From assembly GCF_027244095.1 (NCBI RefSeq), contig NC_069662.1, forward strand, positions 9,264,501-9,328,500: a stretch of DNA of 64,000 bases, in the 5' to 3' direction. Below, piece after piece: positions 44,200 through 64,000 of the stretch; position 1 is the first letter of the stretch, and every line of letters begins with the position of its first letter. The position numbers and the translations under genes were made by a program. This DNA comes from Hemicordylus capensis. Its lineage: Eukaryota > Chordata > Lepidosauria > Squamata > Cordylidae. Under the pieces are notes generated by a model. It ran no database searches, was not told the origin of the DNA, and saw nothing but the letters and a program-made list of their open reading frames with translations.

Positions 44200-47100
44200 G
44201 ACTCCTTGCTTGGCCGGCCGTCTGGCATCCGCCCTCGCCCCACGCACACCACAAGTGCAGCGTCCTCGGCCCAAACTCTCAACAGGCTGCTCAAACGCCT
44301 GGGTTGCTTGTGGGCTACCGGGCCCTCACTGCTTGCGGCGGGCGGACGGACGGACGGACATGGACGCAGCCTCCCAAAGGGCAGACAGGAGTTTCGTGGC
44401 ACACCGTCGGCAAAAAGCGGTTCCAGGTCTCCTTGTCTTTGGGCGACATTCGCCGGCCGGGCTGCAGTCTGAGGCCCGGCCTGGTCTGCTCGTCTCAGCT
44501 CTCTCGGCTTCCTCCTGCTGCTGCTCCTGCTCCCTACCTTGTCTCAGCTTCTGTCATAAGATGGGACTCTCTCTCTGGGCTGTTCTAACCCAGTTGCCAA
44601 TACACCATTAACAACTATCTCCTCCCCAACGCGTCTCATTTCTTGCAGCATCCACACTGATTGGTTGGTTGGTTGGTTTCTATACTGCCCTTCCAAAAAT
44701 GGCTCAGGGCGGTTTACACAGAGAAACAACAAATAAATAAGATGGCTCCCTGTCCCCAAAGGGCTCACAATCTAAAAAGAAAGGTAAGATAGACAGACAA
44801 CAACAGCAACAGTCACTGGAAGAACTGTGCTGGGGGTGGAGAGGGCCAGTTACTCTCCCCCTGCTAAATAAAGAGAATCACCATGTTAAAAGGTGCCTCT
44901 TTGCCAAGTTAGCAGGGGAACATCAGTCTGCTAAAATTCTCAGGGTCCATGTAGGAGGAAAAGGGTATGTACATTTTTATTCAGGCCGGCTAGCCAACCA
45001 CATAAATTCACAATTTTTTCAGCATTTGATGCACATGTTTTTCCTGAAACAAGAGGGGGAAATGAAGGCAAGGGAATGGTGGATGTTTCCAATGAAGCTA
45101 TGACCGGCTCTCAGTGAAAATGGAGGATGTTCTTGCAAATATCAGGAGACTGGATTTGCCCTGGGCTAGGGTCTCAAGGAACACACAGCCAGGCCAGGAC
45201 CAGTAACAGGAAATATAAAAGCCATGTTTACAACTTGGGGATCCCAAACCCCTGTTGGCCTACAGCTCCCATCATCCACAGCCACAATGGCCTTGGCTGG
45301 GGATGATAGGTGTTGTAGTCCAAGAAGAGCAAGCGACTTAAGGTTGAGAACCTCAGGGTTAGCCACAAATCACTTCCCTCTACGCTCTGTTCTATTTGGA
45401 GTTTGCCCATCCCTGCAAAGTAGGTTACCCCTGTAACAGGGATTCCCAGATGTTGACTACAACTCCCATCTTCCGCAGCTGCAATGAACTTTGACTGGGG
45501 ATGAGGGGAGTTGTAGTCAACATCATCTGGGAATCCCTGGTACAGGGGACATTGGTTGAAAGCACAGGTAGTTTTATCAGAACTAAAGTTCTCCCAACTT
45601 TTTTTTTTTTAAATGTAACTATGGACTACCCTACCTGCTCTTAGATCAGGGTTGTGCAACTTCCATCATCCCTAACTATTCACCATTGTGGCTGGGGTGA
45701 TGGGAGTTGTAGTTGATCGACAGCTGAAGTCCTGTCCCCCTGCTTAGACTGTGTTTGGATTGGAATGCAAGATCATGATTAGAATCACACACATTGCCTG
45801 GCTCCATGGAATGTTTCATTTTACGCTGTCTAAAGAGGGAAAGCGCAAGCCATCTGCATGAAAACAAAGCACAGCCCTGCTGGATCAGGCGCAAGACCCA
45901 TCTAGTCCAGCACCCAGTTTTGCACAGCGGCCCACCAGATGTCTCTGGGAAGTCCACAGGCAAGAGCTGAGGGCATGCCTTCTCTCCTACTGCTACTCCC
46001 CTGCAACGGGAATTCAGAAGCATCTTGCCTCTGAGGCTGGAGATGGCCTATAGACCTCAGCCTAGCAGCAATTGATAGACCTGTCCTCTTGGTGATAGAC
46101 ACTACCTTCTGTCTGTGGTCAGTTAGAGCCTGGCTTTGCTGGGGGGACTCGAAGGGGCAATTTAACTATTTCAGTCTCTCCTCTTCCATTTTTCTGTTAA
46201 AAAATAATAATATCCAAAGTAGCTCATCGGAATCAAAACAATTTATTATCAAAGCAGCAAACAGAGCCATAAAATTTAATCTGAAATAAATAGAAAAGCT
46301 TTAACACCCTCAAACCAAAGGGAGAAAATAATTAACATCAGAACCAGCAGCAACAACAGCAGGTTAAGAGGAAATGATAATTCCCTTTGCTGTAACCCGA
46401 GTTTTTAAAAGTGTTTTTAGGAACGCCAAAACGTCCGTATAAAACAAGGCCGGGATTTAGAAAGAGTGTGAATTCCTATCTTGGAATTCTTGGAAGTCTT
46501 TGTGTTCATGCGGGTCAGGCGTGGCATTTCCCTCCTGCTGCCCACTCATAGCCATGAGAAAGTCCTGCATTTCTTCATTCTTCCCTACGGCCAGCTATCA
46601 CTTTTGCCCTGGGACACAGTCAGCAAAATGGTGTCAGAAGGTAACCAGGAAGTCTCATCCCCAGATAATGAAACTCTCGCCCTGTTCCAGTTCTGTGGGC
46701 AAGAGGAAAATGGGCCCAGAGCAGTTGAAGGGGAGGGCACTATACTTAGCGCCCCCAGAGGTGGTCCTCATGCAGTGCATGGATTTTAATAGAGACAGCC
46801 TAACTCAGCATTCTGAGATAGGCAGTCTCCAGCTGCTGTTGGACTACAACTCCCATCACCCCCTGCCACAACAGCGTTTGGTTTTTGTGGTGGACCGGGA
46901 GTTACTCTATGCTTTCCTAGGGATCGACCTGCAGTAGAAAGTTGCTCTGACCCCAATTTAGAAGCACACCATTCCTTTGAGGGGGGCTACCCCCAGTTGA
47001 CAATTGAGCTAAAGCCACTGACCAGGCTCAGACACCATAGTGGCATGTGGGATGATGGGAACTGTAGTCCAACAGCCGGGGACCCATGTTCCAGAATCAC

Positions 47101-48350
47101 TGGCCTGAGGAGGAGCTACAGGCATGTCTTGGTTGCTACGGGCGTGTCTCTTAGGCTGTTGAAGGGCCAGAAGAGAAGATACACCGAGTCTGCGGCAAGC
47201 CTTGTGTGAACCTTTGTAAAGGCTGACCCGATCTTCAACCCCCCAGGAATGGGCCTTGATCTCCACGGTCCAGGGGGGACCCTTGAAATCAATCCTGGAG
47301 ATGTTAATAGCTTGTTATTGGGGGCAGGTGGGGGGAAAGCATGGAGGAAAATATTGAGGGTGGAGAAACTTTCAGCACCAGACTTAGCAACCCTGCACCA
47401 AGCCCGACCCAGCCTACCAGAGCTCAGGAGCCTTTTTGCAGTGGGGGGTGGGGTGGGGTGGGGGGCAGCTGCCTGCCTGGGACTGCAGAAGGCAGTTGCC
47501 AAGTACCCTGGCAGATCATAATATACGTGGCTAGTAAGCTGTGCTTAACTTGGCTCGTACCAATTCTGCAGGCCTGTCCTAGGGCAGGGGTTCCCAACCT
47601 TGGGTCCTCAGATGGTCAGACTACAACTCCCACCATCCATTGTGGCAGTGGATGATGGGAGTTGTAGTCCAACACTATCGGGGTGTGTGTGTGTGCGTGC
47701 GCTATGGTTGGGAACTCCTGTCCTAGCAGTCAAGGACCCTTCTGTATGTCTATAGTAGAGCACAGGCAAAATTTTAGCATCTTTCCCAAGATACTGCCTG
47801 CTGGAGTCAAGCAATCATGGCAAGTTATGCTTAAAAGCACTGCTGCTTGGGAAGGGGTGGGGTTTTTGTTTTTAAAAAAATCTTATTCTGTGTGGGGATA
47901 CTCTTCTATTTCTCTGGGGGAGAGCAACTGGCCCTATCCAACCCCAGCACAGCATCCCTCCAGTGGCTGTTGCTGGTGTCTGTCTTAAGTTTCTTTGTAG
48001 ACTGTTAGTCCTTTGGGGACAGGGATCCATCTTATTACTTTATTATTGTTTTCTCTGTGTAAACCGCTTTGAGAACTTTTGTTGAAAAGCGGTATATAAA
48101 TATTTGTCGTTTGTCCTACTTGCGTGTCCAGATCATACCTGGTTGCCATATCAAAGAGCTACGCCAGCTTGTGGCTAGAGTGAACAAGCCTTATTCTCAC
48201 TGCTAGCTCCGGAGCATACACAGAGTGTGAAAGAGGCTTGGCTCACAACAGTCCTGGGCTGAAGGCAGATACAGAGGAGAAAGAGGGACTGACTCCTGCC
48301 AACAGACAAGGCATTTATGTTTGGCACACTGCACTCCCAGCAAGTTGGCA
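44200..48350. other. RANGRF 3' flank and interval to SLC25A35
   Basis: The first 350 bases after the RANGRF stop are GC-rich and likely 3' UTR, with a short cggacggacggacggac repeat near 44341. No AATAAA was seen close by. The rest holds a reversed LINE end, several palindromic MITEs and no gene. Confidence 0.45.
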
Positions 48351-56644
<8,294 letters not shown>

Positions 56645-57479
56645 GATAGGAGGGAGATGGGATTGGTGTGTGTGGGGGAGACTACAAGAAAGGTGATGGG
56701 AGCTTCTCTAGCGAAGAAGGCCTGAAGTCCTCAAGGGTGGGAGGAGGCATGGAAGAGCAGCTGGGACTCTGGAGATCAAACAAGGGTGGTGTATGGAAAG
56801 GAAGAAATGGAAGCAACACAGCTCTTGGTTACGAGTCCTCAGAAGGTCAAAGCGGGGTCAGTGATGGTGTTAGGAGGAAGGAAGAAGAATCAGCAGGCGT
56901 GGAAGGCAGGGTGGGTGGAGGACACATTTAGGGAAGTCACCACCTCACGTGCAAGGAAGACATAGGGGGAAACCATTGGGGACTAGTATTTAGAAAAGAA
57001 ATGGATGAGGGACGGGAAAAGGAAGTTGTCAGTGTGAGATAGGAAGGGGGTGGCAAGACGAAGGGTTTCCAGGGGGAAAGGAACAGGGCAAGGAAGGCAC
57101 TGGATTGGGCACATGGGGAGGGTGATCAGGGCCTGGGGTTGCCAGTTACTGGGGGATTCGACCAAGAAAAGCTAGAATGGAAATGAATAAGGCTGTACTT
57201 TGGGACAGAGAAGAGAGTGTGAGATGCAGCTGATCAGGGATGGACAGGCAAGAGAGCTTTGGGATCAGAACCCTGGAGAAGAACCAGAAGGAGGGTGGTG
57301 TGTGGGCAGTGGTGGGGGAAAGGGCTCTTCCTCCTGCTCTCTCACTGCCAAGGGAAAACGGGGGGAGCAGAGCCTAGAGAAGGAACCCCAACATGAAGCA
57401 CAGCTGAGGGTGGGGGGAGGTCGAGGAAGAACCAGCTGGGAGATTTGGGATTGGGAGCGCCGGGATCAGGGAGGGAAGC

Positions 57480-57960
57480 CCGGATTTCTCACGTGGCCGG
57501 TGCGCAAGGACGAGAACGGCTCCCTGGCTCTCCAGCTGACCCACGCGCTTCTAGCGCGCCTGCGCCGCTCCTCATCCAGTCTGCACCTGAGCTGGCACGG
57601 CAGTCTGCTTGGGGCGAGAAAGATATACCGGCACCTCCAGGGCCAGCCACGCCCCTGCCGGCTCCGCCCGCCAATGGCAAGCCGCTTCCCATCTCAGCCG
57701 GCCCAAGATGCACCAATAGAGAAAGAGGGAACCGACGCGCCCCCTCGCTCTGTTGGCCGCGGCTACAGCTTCCCTGCAGAGCCGGGGGGCGGGGGCGGAG
57801 CGGAGTCCTACCTGTCTATTCCCGGGCGGGGCCTCTGGGTAGCGTCGGAGGATCAGGGCAGGCCGGCTTTGGGGCGGGTAGGGTTGCTTGTTCCTGGCGA
57901 TCGCTTCCGTCCCTGCAGCAACCCACTGGGCCAAGCCCAATTTCTGGGGGAAATGCGTGG
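57480..57960 (-). promoter_or_regulatory. CpG island upstream of SLC25A35, possible promoter and first exon
   Basis: A strongly CpG-rich stretch about 0.9 kb upstream of the SLC25A35 start codon. On the minus strand GACAG then GTAGGA could be a donor ending a leader exon at 57812, and TTCTTGTAG before 56681 could be the matching acceptor. ATTGG-type boxes occur near 57673 and 57714. The island might equally serve an unseen plus-strand transcript. Confidence 0.45.
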
Positions 57961-58291
57961 CTGTCCCAGGTTGTATTCGTCAATTACAGCGAACACAAAA
58001 GCAAAGACTTCTGTGTTCGCTGCTTCCGGACTGAACAGGCTGGTTGTGGCATCAGCTAGTCCCGGCGTCTCTCCCCTTGCTAATTGAGCAAAGCGGCACC
58101 TTTTTAGTGGCGGTTCTCTTTGTTTAGCAGGGGGAGAGCAACGGGCCCTATCCATCCCCAGCACACCATCCCTCCAGTGGCTGTTGCTGGTGTCTATCTT
58201 GTGTTTCTTTTTAAAATTGTGATTTTAAAATTTCTTTTTAAAATTATTTATTTACTTATATCTATGTAAACCGCTTTGGGAGCCTTTTGTT

Positions 58292-58511
58292 TAGGGTTGC
58301 TAACTGTCCCTCATTATGCAGGATGTCCCTCATTTCAGAGATTAAATGTTGGTCCCTATAGGGACAGCATCTATCCCTCATTTATTCAATAGCATATAAT
58401 TCAATTACATATACATCAAGGATACTCTGGCTCTTGATTACCACTGCATATACCTCCCAGCCCCCACAAACTTGTGTCCCTCATTCTGGCAATGAAATGC
58501 TGGCAACCCTA
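58292..58511. mobile_element. hAT-type MITE inserted in a LINE 3' end
   Basis: 220 bp with inverted termini TAGGGTTGCTAAC and GCTGGCAACCCTA. CTTTTGTT is duplicated at 58284-58291 and 58512-58519, and the LINE 3'-end sequence is interrupted exactly there. A family distinct from the other MITEs here. Confidence 0.83.
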
Positions 58512-61059
58512 CTTTTGTTGAAAAGCAGTGTATAAGTATTTGTCATCATATTCGTTGGGGCCCCAAATGGTTTTGGACTACAACTCCCCATATACTCTCC
58601 CCATATGCTGCAAAGTCAGGGGTGGGAACCTCTGAGTTAGTTTATGGTTTGAGGGAAGAGGCTAAGTTGACAAGAACCTTCCCGTTCACATGGAGAGCAC
58701 CATCCTAGGTGTGTTTGTTTGATTAATTGATTGATTAAGTGTGCCATCAAGTCAGTGTTGACTCTTAGCAACCATATGGATAGACTCTCTCCAGGATGAT
58801 AATCTGTCTTCAACTTGGCCTTTAAGGTCTCTCAGTGATGCATTCATTGCTGTCGTCATCGAGTCCACCCATGTTGCTGCTGGTTTACTTAAATGTAAAC
58901 CCCACCCCACCCCGGTCTTGCTTTTGAAGGGGGAAAAAGACTAGAAGTGCCTTGCAGTCAAATACAGTGAATGAATGTGTAGTCCCATGAAACTCAACCC
59001 AGCTCTCACCTCCCTCCCTTCCATTGGACTAGCAGACACCCTGCTGCAAGCCTGCATTTATAGGCCCTGCCGCAAACCTGTGTATAACCCTACGAACCAG
59101 CCTACTGCATCATCTGGAACTGGGAAGAGCAGGGTTTCTTAACCCTGGTTTCCCAGATGCTGCTGGACTATCAATCTCTTCACCCCCAGCCATTGCCTTT
59201 GTGGCTAGGGTTGATGGGAGTTGTAGTCCTACAACATCTGGGAATCCAAGGTTAAGAAACCCTGGGGGATAGAGCTGCTATCAAAACAGCTCAGCAAGAC
59301 AACACATAAGTAGAGTTCTGAGGCATCAGGCCATGACCCACCAGGCTCCGCCTCCCATTTCCTGCAGTGACCAACCAGGTGCCTCCGTAAAACCCAACAG
59401 GGAAAGGATGTTCTCTGGCCTTTCCTCGTTATCATTCTTCTAGAGAGGCCCCAGCCAAGGAATACAGCCTGCTACCACAGCCAAGTAGCGACCCTTTTAT
59501 AAGGCAAGGCAGTTGCCACAGGCAGCTGATTATGGGGGTGCTACCACTACTACGAATGGGTATACACCACTTTTCAATGGAAATGCCTAAAGCAGTTTAC
59601 ATATGAAGCAGGGCTCTGAGATGCACCCCCACGGCTGCTCTTCAGGACCGATCTGACTCTTGCAAATTTGGCCGGGTGCATCTCTCCTCCCACTCCTTGC
59701 AAAAGCAGGGGGGAGGAGGAGGCGGAGGCTGCTGGCAGCCCTCCCTCCCACCCTCCCCACTTTCAAAGCCTGCAAAGGTCAGTTTTGACAAGGAGATAGC
59801 CTCTAGTAGGGTCATTGGGCAAGGCAGCATAGAGCGGCCGGCCACCCACCCCTCACACAGTAAAACAAGACACTACACACTCACTCTCCTTCCCCAGTGT
59901 AACGAGGAGCGGGGATTCATGCAACTGATCCCCATAGAAAGCAGCTTTGTGGTTCTGTAGGAACTCGGACACTTGAGCACCCCCCCCGTATTATTATTTA
60001 TTCAATCAATTATTTAATTATTTATTCAATTTCTATAGTAGATTGTAGACTGTGAGCCAGGCCCACAGATTTTGGCTATCACTACCATCTCAGGGGAATG
60101 AGTGCTCCTAGTGATTTCTGGGGAGTGTCTGTGCTCCAGAGATGGAAAATAGGTGATCGCATTGTTGCAGTGACTGTGCCCACCCTCTCTCTCTCTCTGC
60201 TATCACCCCTTCTTTAGTCCAATCCCCAAACTACTAAGATCAAATTACCATCATTTTCACAGAAAAGGGTAACAATGAACAAATGGTGGTACTCTCCATG
60301 GAGTGATCCTTGGAGAACATCCCTCCCCATTTTTATTTCCATTCCTCCGATGACATCAATACAATTTTATAGGCGTTTGGGGGTGTCTGAAACTTTCAGC
60401 ACACCTATTGCAAATTGGGTGACCGTAGGCCCAAAACCAGGACTATGAGAGTGTAGAACTATGCTAGCTTTGTGATAGTAGTGATGCATAAAGTACTTGG
60501 CTAACTCGCAAGTTTATAAAGATTCAGAAACAAGAAACAATATATTAATTTTTAACAGTGAAATACTTGGCTGAATTGCAAGCTTATAATGATCCAGAGA
60601 TAAGAAACAAAATACCAATTTGTAATAGCTCATTTCTGTAACCCAATGAGCCATGTGATCTTGACAAATTAAGAAGCTTAGGTAGTGCTTACAAACAGTA
60701 TGTATGGAGGAACGCATGAGTGAGCAACATCAAGTGTGCCCCAGCCCCACTCCCTCTCAAAAACGAACAATGTTGGGAAAGACGCCAAAGGCCTGAAGAA
60801 TCGGTGAAAACCGGGGAGAGCTGCCAAAGACATTGTAAAGGAGAAAGAACTGGGAATAGAACAAAAAAGATAGGATGAGTACATCTTGTGATCACGGAAA
60901 TGGAAGTGGACTGCAGATGTACCAACCGGAGTGGAAACATCCCTTTATAAGTCAGGCAGGAAACCAGAAGACCCCTGAGAAGCATCACCACCCAGTGTGA
61001 GGCCTCCATGCTTCTTCCAACACCCCTTTCAAAGACTGATCATCTTTGGAGTGGGGCTG

Positions 61060-61063
<4 letters not shown>

Positions 61064-61112
<49 letters not shown>
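61064..61112 (+). repeat. (TG)n microsatellite
   Basis: About 24 uninterrupted TG dinucleotides. Other simple repeats are (CA)n at 55947-55974, (TAA)n at 62998-63025, (ATT)n at 21503-21522 and a C run at 5144-5157. Confidence 0.95.
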
Positions 61113-61115
<3 letters not shown>

Positions 61116-61327
61116 TAGGAGCTAGCTTGCTGTTTAACTGACTATAATAAACATGAATCATTGATTGACTAAAACCAACTGGTGTCTGTGTCCGTTTTCC
61201 TGGGGCTACCTTGTTGTTGGGCTGTGCAGTGCTAGAGGACTTAGAGTAAATAAAGGTCCCACAAGAGCCTAGTGTGCTGTAGACCTCCAGTCAAAAGCTA
61301 CAATGAGTATTCGTCACCCCAGATGGT

Positions 61328-61527
61328 CAGAGGTGCACCTAGGTAATTCTGAAGTCTGGACCTAAAGGCATTTGGACGGACACACACACCTCTTGCAAAT
61401 TAAGCATCATTATGCTCCGCCAGGCAACCACACCACCCAGGACAGACTAAAGAGGATTTAGGGCCCCACCAGAGGCTGTGAAGGCCCTGGACTTTGGCCC
61501 CGAAGTCCAGGGGTAAGAGCACCTCTG
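61328..61527. mobile_element. MITE with ends cagaggtgcacctagg / gtaagagcacctctg
   Basis: 200-bp relative of the element at 29158-29347, with the internal stretch cagactaaagag shared between them. Confidence 0.55.
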
Positions 61528-64000
61528 CAGGTGGTACCAACCACAGCAGCAGACTCATGTACTATTGGCTTAATTAATACCCATCTAACTACACAGGCAA
61601 AAGATAAGGGTCGGTAGTAGGACACAAAATAACTTAGTTCATCTTTAGTTTGCAGGAAATCTATTTTAGTTTGTTGAAGGATACCTGTGCCTAAAGAACC
61701 ATGGAGGGCTCAGATATTTGTAGAATTACTTCATTAACAGGTGGCTTTGATTCAACAGCTTTCACTGACACCCTACCTTTAGAATTAAGCTGAGGTCCCA
61801 CAACAAAAGCTAGAACCCCCTAATTGCAGGGAGAGCTCATGTTTCTTAGCAATTAAGTAGCAGGGAAGAGAATGGAAGAAGCTTTTTAAGCTTCCACTAT
61901 TTTTGCTGACCTCATATGGGTATCACATATTGGCTTGGTCCTCCTACGTAACTCAGACCACTTTGGATTAGATAGGTGGCAGAATTGTAGGGTTGAATTT
62001 GAGCTAAAAGGTTAATACTTAACCAGGGCTGGATTGTATTTCCAGAAGGAGACATTCTATCTGGGGAGCAGTTTAAGCCCTAGCTCAGTTGTGTAATGCA
62101 GTGTTTGACCCCTTCTTTGTCCACTCCCACGGGCCAAGATGGTTCCCACACAAACTAGGAGCTTGGGCCACACGTCAACTCCTAAGGGAAGAGAAGGTAG
62201 GATTTCAACTAGCTAAAGAGCCCAACTAAGTTTCTTGTAAAGCACAGCTAAGTAGAACAATCCAGATGTCCCAACTTTTGTCAAGACTGCTGGGAGAAAC
62301 TGAGGCCCACAGGGTACCAAGCGGGAAGTGTAGACACAACAGCCCATGCCATGCCGAGTCCAGTGGGTGTCCACGGGGGAGCCTTGCATCCAAATACACG
62401 TTTCTAAGGGGTCAAGTCACCTATTTTCTTGGGTGACTAAGGACTGGCCGTCAATCAAGAATGGGTTCCTTCCTCCTCTCCCCTCCTCCCCACCAGTGGC
62501 TACTGCAGCAGAAGCCACTGAACTGGCAGCCCTCAAAAACTGAGGGCCAATAACTTGTGGATTTGCAAGAGCATCCACATTAGGCATGGAGCTCATACTG
62601 TGTGTTTATGCTTACTTTCAAAACTGCTGGAAAGGTTATGATCCTTATGGACACATAATTGGAGTACCTGTGGGTGAGAGGGAGGTACCAGTAACTTCTG
62701 GGTAACTTGCAGATATGCCAGTTTCACAAATATCTGAAGAAAAAGGAACTAGTGTGAGGGGGACAAACTGCCTCAAAATTGCCACAGTGGAACCATGGAG
62801 CAGAATGTTCATGTACTCAGATCACTTGACAAACAGGCAGGCATCGCTAATGAAACTCAGTGGTGAAGAGCAGGAGTGAAAGGTCTAAACTTATTGCTTA
62901 TTTCTGTTTACAGACAGCGTCTAGCTTCCCACACAGCTCTCCCCTGAAGTGTTTCAGTTCATGTGACATTATATAATGTCAATATATAAAATGTGAATAA
63001 TAAATAATAATAATAATAATAATAATCCACCTACGTTCCTCATGAAAAGTAACCTTAAGAGATCACCTTGCTATCTGTGTGTCCATCCCCTAACAATTTG
63101 GACCAAATTTGGTACAGTTGTAATGCCACATAGGCGCATATTGCAATGTCATCCATTCAAATTCAAGAAGGCAGACAAGTGAACGTTTGAGATGGAATTG
63201 GGCCAACTTGGGAACCACCTATAACCAAATTTGCACCAAACTTGGTATACCAGTTAAGATGATAAAGACATCGATATTCCATAAAGGAATTCCAGAAACA
63301 ATTTCAAGGTGGCAGTTGTGTGCATGTTCCCTCCAAACAACTCTGCAATGCCTCACTCAGTTTGGATCAAATTTAGTAGTTTTTAATGCCTCCTAAAGAC
63401 ATCCCAATTATGAGATAACTCATTTTCTCATTTCCATCTGCCACTATGTGCTGCAGTGCATTCTGTTCTTACTCAAATATTGTTTTCCTGTAGCCTACAT
63501 AAGGCATTTGATTTAACAAAAAGTGCAAAAATTTGAAGATGGCAATTCTCAATTAAAGTTATAGGGAAAGGAAAGTAGGCAGATTCGTTCTTACCCGAAG
63601 CTCTTGGTCTCTCTTTCCCTTGCCCCCAAAGCAAGCGGGAGCTTTGCTGTGGTTGTCCGATCCCGGAATCCTCCAAGCCCACCTTGGTATCTTCCATCCT
63701 CTTCTCTGAGCATCCCCAGGCACTCCAAGCCCTTGACACACTTTTCTCACACAGAAATCCAGCTCTGGTTTTTTCACTCCATTTTATTTGGAATTAGAAA
63801 AGTCCAGTCACCACGTGACCTACAGAGTTTGCATATTTCCTTAGTCCAACTTAATTTGTGTTCCTCTCCCTCCTTTTTTCTTTAAGGCCAATAGTAGTGT
63901 TTGCTTTCTGTTGTTGAAAATTCTTTATTTCGCACCAGCAACCCTGCTTTCAGAAACTTGGTTAAGTTGCTTGATTACAGCTTGTTGTGGTTGTTGCCTT

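Larger units (their letters stand above)
57961..64000. other. Gene-free right end
   Basis: Contains the LINE end with nested MITE (58085-58540), a common interspersed repeat near 58735-58875, a palindromic MITE (59130-59265), a TG microsatellite, one MITE and a single tandem-type unit (63070-63420). No open frame looks like an exon of a known family. Confidence 0.5.

Noticed and set aside
44200-44611. Overlapping open frames after the RANGRF stop codon
   Set aside because: GC-rich 3' flank; RANGRF already ends at the conserved DPGIFG then stop, so these are composition effects.
57200-58087. 295-codon open frame on the plus strand
   Set aside because: It crosses the CpG island upstream of SLC25A35. 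Composition is CpG-driven, with no domain, splice site or start context.

Overview
The window is vertebrate nuclear DNA from a squamate reptile, most likely a lizard. The evidence is spliced genes with GT-AG introns, CpG-rich promoters, and a dense load of two SINE families typical of squamates: the tRNA-derived Sauria SINE and a 5S-rRNA-derived SINE of the 5S-Sauria type. Many short palindromic hAT-type elements and LINE 3' ends are also present. Three genes are orthologues of neighbours on human 17p13.1 (PFAS, RANGRF, SLC25A35). All exon coordinates were read from the sequence by matching splice sites, reading phase and family motifs.

Layout from left to right. PFAS (purine synthesis) enters from the left edge on the minus strand; only its first two coding exons and a CpG-rich promoter with a non-coding first exon are inside (about 0.5-3.6 kb). 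From 6.8 to 29.7 kb, also on the minus strand, lies a 17-exon egg-coat gene of the zona pellucida superfamily. It has a signal peptide, an N-terminal ZP-N-like module, several further beta-sandwich modules, the ZP-N half of a ZP module, then a basic cleavage-like site and a hydrophobic tail. I could not find the ZP-C half. RANGRF (Ran GTP-release factor, MOG1) runs on the plus strand from a promoter near 33.7 kb to 44.2 kb. Two intact-looking tRNA-Ala genes (CGC and TGC anticodons) lie in its second intron and a tRNA-Asp-like sequence fused to SINE body lies in its third. SLC25A35 (mitochondrial carrier) runs tail-to-tail with it on the minus strand from 56.6 to 48.4 kb, with a CpG island near 57.5-57.9 kb.

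The rest is introns and intergenic DNA made largely of repeats. The stretch from 58 to 64 kb shows no gene.

The genes do not form one pathway. PFAS, RANGRF and SLC25A35 are conserved neighbours with housekeeping or mitochondrial roles; the egg-coat gene would be expressed in the ovary (or oviduct or liver). The most notable points are the egg-coat gene with its apparently missing ZP-C half, a string of back-to-back hairpins in one of its introns (12.44-12.91 kb), and the tRNA-Asp/SINE chimera at 42.03-42.26 kb.
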